Part shown: one piece after another, positions 11,601-20,499 of the stretch
Layout of the letters: every line of letters begins with the position of its first letter
Position numbering within the stretch: position 1 is the first letter of the stretch
Source: Phoronis australis
Lineage: Eukaryota; Phoronida; Phoronidae
Reading direction: 5' to 3'
DNA length: 59,466 nt
NCBI GenBank assembly: GCA_002633005.1
Contig: NMRA01000048.1
Span: 501,745 to 561,210, forward strand
Notes under the pieces: model-generated
Database searches by the model: none
What the model was told of the DNA's origin: nothing
What the model saw: the letters and a program-made list of their open reading frames with translations, nothing else
Made by a program: the position numbers and the translations under genes

Positions 11601-14600
11601 ATGAGAAAGTTATTTTGCTCGTGGGAATTATCTTAGATTCTTAATTGGTTTTCCTATTTCAGTCAATACTCGGGTACCAGCACTACTTGCTCAGTTCCCT
11701 GTCTGCAGTGTTAACCAATCACAAGACATCTACATGGCCTTCCCTTCTTTGTGTAAGTACACATATCCAACTGTTGATCATAATTTGATTGACGTTAAAC
11801 ATGAATATCATTGGACTGCAAATGGAATGAGTGAAGGTATTTTAGTGTATTTACTCTTTTATTGTGCTGCCATGTCCATTGAATGGGTTTTAATGAAGAT
11901 AACTTTTAGGACAGTGAATGCAGTTAATATTGTGGCTGTCATCCTGATGGGGAATAGGTTGGTTCCATTCATAACCAGCAGATGGAGTAACTGCTAATAT
12001 ACAATTCCACATGCTTTATACGATTGATTTCTTTCCTTAAGCAGCTTTAAATTTACTGGAGGTGAGGATGTTTTATACATTAAGAAGTTGCTTGTTTATT
12101 TCAATGCAGGCAGTTGATTGGACATGCCTGATCTGTGACGCCCACATGACCCAGCTTATACTATCTCCTGATGCTAGAGAGGTTCTATTAAATCTGCACT
12201 GTATTGTTACCTCACAGGTAGGTAGACAAGTCATGGACAGTGCAGAGAAAGTACTTAGTTGCTGAAACCAAAATCTCATTGATTGCAAATTTAAATCCAG
12301 CATTCTGACTCTTTAAACACTATAACTGAAGGTCAAATTCAGCACTTCGACGTATTACAGCAATTATCCAGTTATTACGCACAAAAATAATTGCCAAAAT
12401 TGTAATTTTTTTCCAGTTAAAGGAGAATGCCACCCAATTTAATTAGTCTTTTTTAATGTCTTAATTGGTCTATATCCACATCGCCTCTTATATAGTTGAC
12501 CTCACCTAGCCGAGAGGTGTCGCGTTAACCTGTTAGGTAGGTGCGAAACGACGCAGCAACGTGTATTGGTTCATCTACAGAGTGAATGACGCTATATTGT
12601 GATGCTTCGTTCGTGCTTTTCCGAACTATGAAGCTGCGGGTATATCATTTTTTCAACTTCCTCAAGAGCCTGAAATGCTTAGGAAGTGGCTGGCGGTAGT
12701 GAAGAAAGAAAAGTACACTGTTAATAGCAAGTATGAGGCCGTGAAACATCTCTGTGTCTGTGGCCGGCATTTTTTCGACTGAGTTCTCCGACGAATTCCG
12801 GCTTACCAAAGAACTATCCATACGTTCCGTTGCCTGTGCATGTTGTCACGGCGCCTCTCTAGTATTTCTTGATCAGTGTATTCCGGTTTGAACTGATAGC
12901 CTGTAAAACCTAACGATCGATCCGACCCGTGAAGTCTTTGCCGGATGAGCTCTCGACTAAGTCGGGATTGGCGCCATGCAGACGTTTATTATTGTGCTTT
13001 CTGTTTCAAAATGAATTATTCTCACCCCAACCAATGCTTATATAAAACTGAAACCGTCTGTCTCATTAGATACAATTTGTAATGCCTTTGGCTGTAGTAT
13101 TCATGAGTGCAAGTTTTTTGAGAAGCCAGCAATGAATAAACCACTGCGTTACCGGCTTTAGTTGCAGTAAAGGTAATTGACTGGGCACCTAGGCCGTGTG
13201 AGCGCATGCTAATTCAGTGTTTGCTGATAGAAAGCTGTTGTGAAACAATAACTCTATTTTAAATGCCAATTCACCTAAATAATTACGTGCACATTATTTC
13301 TGTGGCTCACTGTTAGTCTTTTCGTGATTGGAGGCTTAGTTTCCAACTTGAGCTGATTTATGTTCGTGATGTCCAGTCCCAGCACCCGCGACGGGCCTGC
13401 TGATCGGGTTCCAAGCCACTGGCGGGGAGTAACAAGCGTTTTGTGTATTTAGAACGGAAAGAATGGCAAGTCTAAAAGTACAACCCCTGTCTATATTTCA
13501 CGGAAGAATGATTCGAATTTATCACCAAACAGACCCAAACTCCTGCGATCGACCATGGTAAATTGGCCTACCCGGCACTATGTAGGCTATGGTATGTTGA
13601 AATACCTATAAATCTGTAACAGTGAAATAAAACAACACGTTTGTTCAAGAACTCGAATTTTGATGATTTATTGGTGTAAAACAATGAATTCGACAAGCGA
13701 TAAGTTGACACCAGTATGCGTGTTGTGAATGGCTGAACAGACTGCATTCGAACCATTTACGTCATTTGTTAATTTCAACACCTCCGTCTGCCGTTAGGTG
13801 TCAGATAAAACAACTGAACTTGCTGTTATCGAGTGGAACTACTCGATCTAAATTGATACAAAATAGGTTGTTTTTGGGTGTCATTCTCCTTAAATTGCAC
13901 TAGTGAGTGGTATAGTATCTACACTGTACAAACTAGAAATAGACTAAATGTTTTCATAATCTGTAGTTTTGCAGAGAAATTTGACAAATTGAAATTCACG
14001 TCGGCCGTATTTTGTGCTGAACAAGTGAAGAATTACTGTCGTGAGTTTAGCCAGTCATTTCTTTCTCATACGTTATGGCAATTGTATGTAGACACGGTTA
14101 AAGAACCATGTGCTCTCTTATTTTTGTACGTAGAACTTACGAAACATTGTGGTCAAAGTAATGGCTGAAGTGCTGAACCAAACAAGGGGAAATTTATTAA
14201 AAAATCAGTCAGCAATTGGTTAGATTTTTGTTAAATAGATACGTACGTTGGCGAAAAGGCATCTCAGTTGATCAGCATCGGCCGAACACATCAAAACCAG
14301 AATACCAGCAGCATCTTCTTATTTGGAAAACATTTCCAACAATTGTTTCAAGTTTTAATCTTCCCAAAACTCAAAATGTGTCTCGTCTTGAAAACCTTTC
14401 GTAATTCAGCTGGAATTCAGATATTTACATCACATTAAGAAACAAAAGGTTGAAATGGAAAGAGATTTTTTATCTGTGATGATACTGTTTCTCTTTACTT
14501 TCCCAGTGTTGTACCCACTGCCAGGTTATAAATTTTATATTGCTTTTTCAGACCCAATTTTATGACGAACTGGTCAGTTTAGAAGGGATTCTGTCACAGC

Positions 14601-14674
14601 TGAAAGAAAAGTGTGAGGTGACCCAAAAACAAAATCCTGGACTTTACAACATCCATGTTTTAACACTGCGGTGA
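2674..14674 (+). CDS. NOL11: Nucleolar protein 11 (NOL11), C-terminal 418 residues, 11 exons
   Basis: Exons: 2674-2835, 3183-3265, 4032-4157, 6816-6869, 7064-7251, 8739-8864, 9737-9856, 11279-11357, 11663-11752, 12110-12217 and 14552-14674 (TGA). Every junction is AG/GT and reading phase is kept throughout, giving 418 residues after two leading bases; the vertebrate protein is about 720 residues, so the N-terminal part is upstream. Diagnostic stretches are SVVIWDTKF (end of the beta-propeller-like part), IYWVGDKLFIPHKTSLQVYP, CLAEESFWPRDDVEQLL, VDWTCLICDAHMTQLILSPD and the terminal NPGLYNIHVLTLR, matching the conserved GLYSIEVLEL-type end. NOL11 belongs to the t-UTP part of the small-subunit processome; it supports rRNA transcription and 18S pre-rRNA processing in the nucleolus and binds UTP4 (family knowledge). 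The gene converges on TXN2. Introns carry minisatellites and transposons, but the exons seen are undamaged. Confidence 0.93.
4489..5440. mobile_element. Fold-back element in a NOL11 intron
   Basis: Arms of roughly 390 bp at 4489-4880 and 5045-5440 are diverged inverted copies, for example TTTAGGAGATAAGC against GCTTTATCTCCTAAA and CGGGAGGATAGCGTCATCTC against GAGATGACGCTATCCTCCTG. A further partial unit with the shared motif CCCCTAGTGGCAATTT follows at about 5480-5690. No protein-coding capacity is seen. Arm limits are approximate. Confidence 0.75.
5720..6745. mobile_element. Probable non-autonomous DNA element with GGCGGATTTAG-type ends
   Basis: The left end reads GGCGGATTTAGTGGGGGCCC; the right end near 6705-6742 is its imperfect inverted copy (GGGCCCCCCTTGTG...CTAAATTCACCACC). 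The interior is AT-rich and non-coding and contains a tRNA-like stretch at about 6416-6480 with box A-like TGGTGCAGTGG and box B-like GAGTTCGAGTC. The ends resemble those at 54416-54704. Boundaries are approximate and the superfamily is not assigned. Confidence 0.5.
7238..7312 (+). repeat. 25-bp triplication of a NOL11 5' splice site
   Basis: Three 25-bp copies of GTGTCTCCnAGGTnAGACAT plus TCAGT lie across the end of the exon at 7064-7251. Each holds a usable donor, at 7252, 7277 and 7302. Only the first keeps frame; using either later donor reads CCT AGG TAA and stops at once. Confidence 0.9.
7330..8440. mobile_element. Inverted-repeat element with its 3' arm amplified as a 60-bp minisatellite
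   Basis: A left arm at about 7330-7393 (GGTCTGTTTCATGAAAAGTG ... TTTGGTCTTACACTCC) is inverted at about 7449-7520 (GGAGTGTAAGACCAAA ... CACTTTCATGAAACAG ... AAACAGACC), making a roughly 200-bp hairpin element. The outer 60 bp of the right arm is then repeated about 16 times to 8440, with variation concentrated in one block (TCACGTG, TCATGTG, TTATGTG). The 332-residue open frame across it is an artefact of the 60-bp period. Its TIR motif recurs at 41113-41767. Confidence 0.85.
8873..9059. repeat. Minisatellite, about 33-bp unit, 5-6 copies
   Basis: Imperfect units of the form CAGTATGTACTCAATGGTTG followed by ATGTAGGGTGCTT begin a few bases after the NOL11 donor at 8865. Intronic. Confidence 0.85.
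9878..10190. repeat. Minisatellite, 19-bp unit, about 15 copies
   Basis: Units GGCTCACTAAGGGTTTATT, with local variants GGGTTCATT and GGGTCTATT, start about 20 bp after the NOL11 donor at 9857. Intronic. Confidence 0.9.
10370..10690. repeat. Tandem repeat, about 51-56-bp unit, 6 copies
   Basis: Each unit contains AATTTAAGGTTA, GTAGACCTTATCGATAAGTC and TGTATAG. The ATCGAT core makes every unit partly self-complementary (CTTATCGATAAG). Intronic in NOL11. Confidence 0.9.
10928..11165. repeat. Dispersed AT-rich repeat, copy 1
   Basis: Shares an ordered series of motifs (CATTTTGCA, ATGTGGAAAATTTTAAAAAC, TTGGAGAAC, TGAAAGTTT, GATGTGATGTTCC) with stretches at about 28455-28690, 33965-34150 and, inverted, 51550-51725. 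Non-coding, in a NOL11 intron. Confidence 0.7.
12417..13893 (+). mobile_element. THAP-domain transposon remnant in the last NOL11 intron
   Basis: Terminal inverted repeats are TTAAAGGAGAATGCCACCCA (12417) and the inverse of TTGGGTGTCATTCTCCTTAA (13874-13893). Inside, 12621-12782 reads PNYEAAGISFFQLPQEPEML then RKWLAVVKKEK ... LCVCGRHFFD and a stop. This fits the THAP zinc finger: the FFxLP and EPExxRKWL signature and the C-x-x-H end (CGRH). The first zinc ligands upstream and the region after the stop (FSDEFRLTKEL) are in other frames, so it is decayed. The TIR differs from that of the other two THAP elements. Confidence 0.8.
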
Positions 14675-14806
14675 TATGTGACATTGTGTAGTCTACTGAC
14701 TGGATGATATGTGACATTGTGTAGTCTACTGACTGGATGATATGTGACATTGTGTAGTCTACTGACTGGATGATATGTGGCATTGTGTAGTCTACTGACT
14801 GGATGA
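14672..14806. repeat. 33-bp minisatellite starting at the NOL11 stop codon
   Basis: Four units of TGATATGTGACATTGTGTAG plus TCTACTGACTGGA; the first TGA is the NOL11 stop codon. Because the period is 33, each unit opens with an in-frame TGA. Transcribed as 3' UTR if the AATAAA at 14826 is used. Confidence 0.9.
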
Positions 14807-14825
14807 TAATAATACGTAAATGGAA

Positions 14826-14831
14826 AATAAA
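14826..14831 (+). promoter_or_regulatory. Probable NOL11 polyadenylation signal
   Basis: AATAAA about 150 bp after the stop codon and just beyond the 33-bp array. It is the first canonical hexamer downstream. Confidence 0.6.
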
Positions 14832-16115
14832 CAGTGTGAAGCATTTTTATCGTATGAAGTTTCCCTTCAGTGAGACAAGTTGTTGTTAAAGACTATTAGG
14901 AATAATTCTTAGTTCATTTATCACCTTAACTCATTGTTAAATCACCTCTCAAGTTCCCACTCAACCTAATGGGACAAAATTTTGTTACCGTCATGACTAC
15001 ATTACCTGATTGTAATGATCCGTCAGTCATGACTGGACATTTCCCATTATGATAATGATCTGTCATTTGGGACTAATCACATATTACATCATCACTGGTG
15101 GAAGAGAGGGGTGTGGAAAGGTGGCAATTAATAACAGGGAGGTGGGGTCAACTTCTGGTAACGTCATCACATGATATATTAAATGTAAAAGATAACATCC
15201 CTGAATGAGAACTGTTTCTAATTACTCTTTTAGTAGGAATAGGTTCCAAAATGGGTCTCATTTTATGCCACATTTCAGTAGTTTCATGACTATTATGCAA
15301 AATGTGATCGCACTACCTACAATGGACAGCCATTCTGGCCACAGCCAGTGAACCTGGGTCATACTCAGTGGAGACTGTCGTAAGTCATCAATGCAGACGT
15401 TCAATGTCACATTTTATAATAAAAAAATATTTGCAGGCGATCTGGAATACGTTTTACCATACAATTTAACCAAATTAACAGTCAGTTTGAAAATCAGGTC
15501 TTTATATTCACACCAGCAAGTTAAAGTTCATTCTTTCCTTGTGAAAAGATGGTAATTAATGGTAAAAAGCAGTCTAGCAAAACTCAACTTTGTACCAAAA
15601 CAATGGTAAATGATAGTTCATAATGTTTACGTTAAAATCTCACCAATTTAGGACACAATATGGCGGACAATAACAATTTTTTCATAAAAGAGCATCAACT
15701 TTATGCTTTACCATGTTCAAGTTAAGTACCATAGCTACCACTGTAAAATATTTTAAAAAATTGTGAGCATTCAAAATGTTAGATGACCTTGAACAGTGAA
15801 AAAAGGGTAGTTTTGGAATTACTTTTGTCCGAAATTGGTGAGATTTCATAAATTTTAGGATTAACTATTCAAACATTTCATTGAAAAGACGTTTTAACTC
15901 TTAAGGAACTTCTAATAAAATTCCAATTCTTGGCTTCTCATTTTTGACAACAAATGATAATCATCCTTCGTGCACCACGCAGGCCTCTTGTAACCAGCAT
16001 TTTCTTTTACACGATAATCTCATCGGCAACTCCTAAAACAATTTCTTGAAACCGCAATCAGAAATCCACATAATTCTGCACGTGATCTCAGAATAAGGCA
16101 ATGAACATTTTCTTT
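14832..16115. other. Intergenic space between convergent NOL11 and TXN2, with one MITE
   Basis: No coding exon recognised. At 15634-15847 is a 214-bp element with inverted ends AAATCTCACCAATTTAGGACA and TGTCCGAAATTGGTGAGATTT. A related element lies at about 30921-31155, inverted relative to this one over part of its length. Confidence 0.6.
15634..15847. mobile_element. MITE with AAATCTCACCAATTT inverted ends
   Basis: The 21-bp terminal inverted repeats differ at one or two bases; the interior is non-coding and includes CACAATATGGCGGACAATAA, found inverted near 31115-31135. Superfamily not determined. Confidence 0.75.
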
Positions 16116-17906
16116 TTAGTCATCACATAATTTGTTAACAAAACTATTGAGCACATCGTCGTCCAGGTTACCAATAAACTCATCAACTTTTTTACCATCC
16201 TTGATCGCAATTACTGTTGGAACTGCCCTGACCTGGAAATACAAAGCATCTTATGTCACGGCATCGAAATGGCCAAGTTCATGATTATTATCCTCAAGAC
16301 TAGTACAACTCTAAGCAGCAAGTCTGAATTTCCATGAGTTTATGAAAGTGACATATCTCGGAGAAACAATGGCTATCTTGGCCTACCTGACAAAAAGGAC
16401 AACTGTAGTTTTGGGCATAACACCAAAAGGGCACTGTCTGAGGGGAGACACTTAAGGCTACAGTAGACACACAGGAAAACCATTCTATATAGATGCACGC
16501 CACGTCACAAGGTTTCACTCGCATGTAAACAATGCATCGGCGATATTTACAATTCCAAGACGATTGAGCAAAACCACTTGACATGTCATGTCACATGTTG
16601 GATGCTCCCTATGAGTGTATCTTTCATGTCCATATTTCCATCAATCATAGTTCAACCACAAGTCTACTGTTACAATTTCCATGTACAACCAGGTGGCAAC
16701 ATGGGTATCCAGAATGCCAGAAAGTGTATCATTGGTATCTGATTCTGGTTTGACAAAGTTCAAGCAGGTACATGGAAAACTATTGATTGATAACACTATT
16801 AACTTCAACTTGCACAGAATATACATACATTTGGCAAGTTTAGCAAAAAATAATAACATTAAAGAATAACTAGAATAAATATGTTAAATCTATGATCGTA
16901 AGTGTAATTACTAATTGATTTATTAATAAAGCACCATAATTTTGTAAACCTTACTCCATAATGAATGGCCAGTTCTGACAAATGGTCAATGTCAACTTTT
17001 GCTAACAGCACTTTTCCGTTCTTGGAATCTACAAGTTTTTGAATTCTTGGACCTAGTGTCTTGCAAGGTCCACACCACCTGAAAAAATGGCAAAACATGG
17101 ATTGCTGCTGAGGCAGACATGTCAAGCTGGGCAAAAAAACTCAGTCACATTCCAAAGAATTTGAAAATCTGGACAAGATTAATGCAGAACATTAGCATGC
17201 ACCTTTTGCTTCACAAATGGCAAGTGGCAGCTTGGGATTTTTTTCCAGATCACCGAACAAAATCTGAAGTCACATTGGTGACCTGTAGGTAAGCAAATCG
17301 AGAACTGCAATGGTTTAGACATAAAACAGTTCTGACTCAAGAAGGCCTGCGAAGGACGAATTCCTAATGAAAACTAATTACTTCGTTACCAAGGCTTGTA
17401 CAACCAAGGGTTGGAATGACCAATCACAAGAGAAAAAATTTGCAGGTGACGTATCGTTCCAAAAATAAATAGGTTTGTGGGATAAAAATATTTTAATGTT
17501 GTAAAGTTATGTGAAATAAATGTTTTTTCATTGATAAAGTGAAAATAATGATAAAAATGAGACAAAAAACAGGAAATTGGAAATCAAATAAGAGGAAAGC
17601 GAAACCAAAAGAGGAAATTTCTAAGCCCTGTACAACTTACGTAGCATGAAAGTCCACTACAATGGGAATATCACTCTTCACCACCCTTTGTTGGAAATCT
17701 TCTTTGTCTTGAACATTAAAGACAACTCCCGATTCATTACGATTCAATGCAGTTGTACTGAATGAACTTGCAGTTACTCTGCATTGGGGGGGTGTTATGC
17801 TATTCTTTGTGATAATACTCTGCAGAGCTGGCCTTACACTTGAGGTGACTACAAGTCGTTGACTACACGAGACAATACTCTGAAGCACTCTCCTACAACT
17901 GGCCAT
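16116..17906 (-). CDS. TXN2: Thioredoxin, mitochondrial (TXN2), 3 coding exons, 168 residues
   Basis: Exons on the minus strand: 17906-17641, 17078-16955 and 16232-16116 (TAA); all introns are GT-AG and phases agree. The product is 168 residues, close to the 166 of vertebrate TXN2. Residues 1 to about 57 are Arg/Ser-rich with almost no acids ([20 protein letters not shown]...), a mitochondrial presequence. The thioredoxin fold follows: VVDFHATWCGPCK with redox cysteines C91 and C94, [16 protein letters not shown], and cis-proline P135 in [19 protein letters not shown]. It reduces matrix protein disulfides, passing electrons from thioredoxin reductase 2 to peroxiredoxins (family knowledge). 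An acceptor-like CTTTCAG at about 17917-17923 suggests a spliced 5' UTR leader upstream. It converges on NOL11. Confidence 0.95.
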
Positions 17907-17923
17907 GGCAGTTTACAACTGAA

Positions 17924-19992
17924 AGTAGAATATAAGTATTGAGTAGTGCGAAAGCCAATGAGCTATAAAAAGCTACCAATCCAGCACACCTTTTAAGTTG
18001 CTACAAACACATCCTCTTTTGAAAAATATTCATTTTGGCTTTTGATTTCAGTCACTTTTTGGTATTATTGTTATTAGTTTCACCTACATGAATCTTGATG
18101 CTGCTCTCCACTTTCAGTAAGTACGCTTCAGCTTCAGTGCAACCCACCTGAATCTAGCTACAAATATTTTACTATATGGATGGCCTCATACATCTAGTAT
18201 AGTGAAAAATCACCAAGCCAAGTCGACCAGTCAGCCAAACAACAATTGGCAACAGTGATTTAGAGGTTTTTATATTACCACACTCTACCCCCATCCAATG
18301 AAACAGAAAGCGGTTATGCTGCCTGGCTTTCACATCAGATCGGCACCCTCTGCGTCTGCCTCTTCTAAAAAGTCAGTCTTGCGTACCTAGCTTGCTAGCT
18401 GTACATGACTGAATGTCAAAACACACCAGTCAACGATGTGGATAAAAATTTAGAAATGTAAGCTAAATTCACCACAACTCTGTAGTCCTCTCGCAATGAA
18501 AGTTACATTGAAATCCACTATGTCCAAGCACGTGGAAGTTTTTACCACTCAGACATACAAATGAAATCTACCTGGTCCGTTACAGCCGTTTAAATCAACG
18601 CCGTTCCCTTACATCACTCTCCCACTTTTGTAACAAAGATAAGTTGGGCGTCGATTTTTAAAAAAACAGTACAATCATGACATGCACCATTTGCTCGAGT
18701 TTTGGTTTGGTAAAGTGACATCTTTTGGGAGATGACAACAACCTCGCGGATGCAAAATTTCCTCAGAATTTCGTGTCGTTGATTATTAAGAATAGTGAAT
18801 TGAATCGGCAAACACTGAGATCCGGCAAACAGATAGTGCTCAATTTCATGGGCCTTGTGACAGATTGATCACTCCACAAACTCAATGGCATTGTTTTCGC
18901 ATCGGTAACCACGTTAGCTTACTCTAGGTGTGGTTTTTAATAACATTAATTGGAGCAATTGGATTTTACTCACTTTTTAACCAGATCGCTCCAGAGCTGA
19001 GCATTTACAGCTTTGCGCTGACAAGGATAAGTCTCAGGGCGCTACTATATATCGTTAGTCTAAGTACGTGTACCCCCTCTCCTTCCAGTCACACCGACGG
19101 GAGGCAGCACAGACAGGGGAGTTGTCTACTAACCCTCTGCTCTATACACTACCACTGTCTGAACTGGGCCAGCACAGCTGGCACAGACAGTGATTATCAC
19201 ATAGTCTCGCCAAAAGCTGGAAGCTTTTCAGCAAATTATGCCTCACACCGACTAAGCCATCAAAGTCACGTCGTTATTACTTTATGAGCATAGAGGTACA
19301 CCTTAGCAGGCTGTAGATGTCTTCAATTCATTCCAACTTGAACACATATATTGTTCTGTAAATAAAATTTCTTTCCAATACATTTGTTCATTCTTCAATG
19401 ACGCCATTTTGTCATCATGATATAACTGCGACTCTGGCAGCCAAGTTTCAAGCACTAGCAAACTTTGACAGGTCACCACTGTAGTACGTTAGTGATTGGC
19501 TTACTCCTGAGGTGATGGAGGTCAACCTCGATAAGATTAAAACTTTCAATGCTATAGCAGTGATGCAATCAGAACAGAAATGAGTCAGTTGCTAGAAATT
19601 GGTCAGTTTGCAATTTCCGTATTTGAACAAAGGACTATTCAGAAAGAAATGGAGATTGTATGAGTATTTGTTTGAGTTGAAAAATAACGTAGAAAATATA
19701 TCTGAAACTAAATAAGGCGATCCAGATCCTCCCAAGGATACTATTGTTTCATGAAATGAAGAATATAAATCTGTAAATAAAACAACAAGAATGTTGTTTT
19801 ATTTTCCGATTTATATTTTGAGTTGAAAGGAATTAAAAGACATCAACGGCCTCCAAGGTTGTACCTCTATGTCTAAAAGGTACCTATAGTAACGCAAATT
19901 TGATGGTTTAAGTCAGTGTGAAGCATAATCTGCCAGCGTACAGCCTACAGGGCACACTAGGGTGTGCTGCGCCTAACTCTGGCTCGGCTTCA
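17924..19992. other. Intergenic region 5' of TXN2; half of a fold-back element
   Basis: No coding exon recognised. Any TXN2 5' leader exon and promoter should lie here but cannot be placed. About 19190-19320 and 19810-19980 are inverted relatives of each other (ATCAAAGTCACG ... CATAGAGGTACACCTTAG against GGAATTAAAAGACATCAACG ... TACCTCTATG). The same pair recurs at about 24900-25060 and 25150-25290, so this is a fold-back family with two copies. Confidence 0.5.
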
Positions 19993-20122
19993 GGTAGAGT
20001 TCAATAATGCAAGGACCTCACTATGAAGGCAAGACTTCGTGAGATATTGCTGTGTACTTTAAATGAGGACGTATGATTTTGGCTAGATTTTTCAAGCCGT
20101 GATACAGCTACTGAACTCTACC
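19993..20122. mobile_element. Short inverted-repeat element, GGTAGAGTTCA ends
   Basis: 130 bp bounded by GGTAGAGTTCA and TGAACTCTACC. The interior (TGAGATATTGCTGTGTACTT then TAAATGAGGACG) resembles the right flank of the palindrome at 33325-33684, whose outer ends carry the same TIR. This copy lacks the palindromic core. Confidence 0.65.
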
Positions 20123-20240
20123 CTGGGCCGGCCTCCATTCACTGTCATCTGTAGTTAGTGTAGTACTAGTAGATTCACAACAATGAAGGCACAAGAGTTC
20201 GACCTGTATCAACTATTAAAGCATTTTTCTATTGTTGTAG

Positions 20241-20390
20241 ACGTGCTTCCGAAGAATCATATGACCCTCTGCTAGCCACTTGATACAGGGACAATTACCC
20301 ATTAGTTGAATGGTTAGCACGCTCGCCAGTTTTATGGGGGTCGCTGGGTTGATTTACGGTTCAGGCGATCTCAGCTATTACTACTAATGG
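20241..20390 (+). repeat. tRNA-derived SINE-like copy (family A)
   Basis: Contains a box A-like TAGTTGAATGGTTAGCACGC and a decayed box B-like stretch (GGGTTGATTTACG) after GTTTTATGGGGGTCGCTG, preceded by a fixed leader (AATCATATGACCCTCTGCTA). Related sequence occurs in both arms of the fold-backs at 21070-21745 and 22180-22860 and inverted at about 23895-24050. Confidence 0.6.
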
Positions 20391-20499
20391 CATAGTCGGC
20401 AAACGGATGATCTACCAAATTGAATGAAGCACTGCCAACTAATACCCGTGGACCTTGGAGAGCGCGCATGGTTATGATGATGGTAAAAGTTCCAGGAGC

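Noticed and set aside
18928-19287. 119-codon frame with a hydrophobic start
   Set aside because: Opens with GTG, no recognisable domain, no supporting splice structure, and ends in a fold-back repeat.
20241-20390. tRNA gene candidate
   Set aside because: No complete cloverleaf, degenerate box B, and several dispersed copies; treated as SINE-like.
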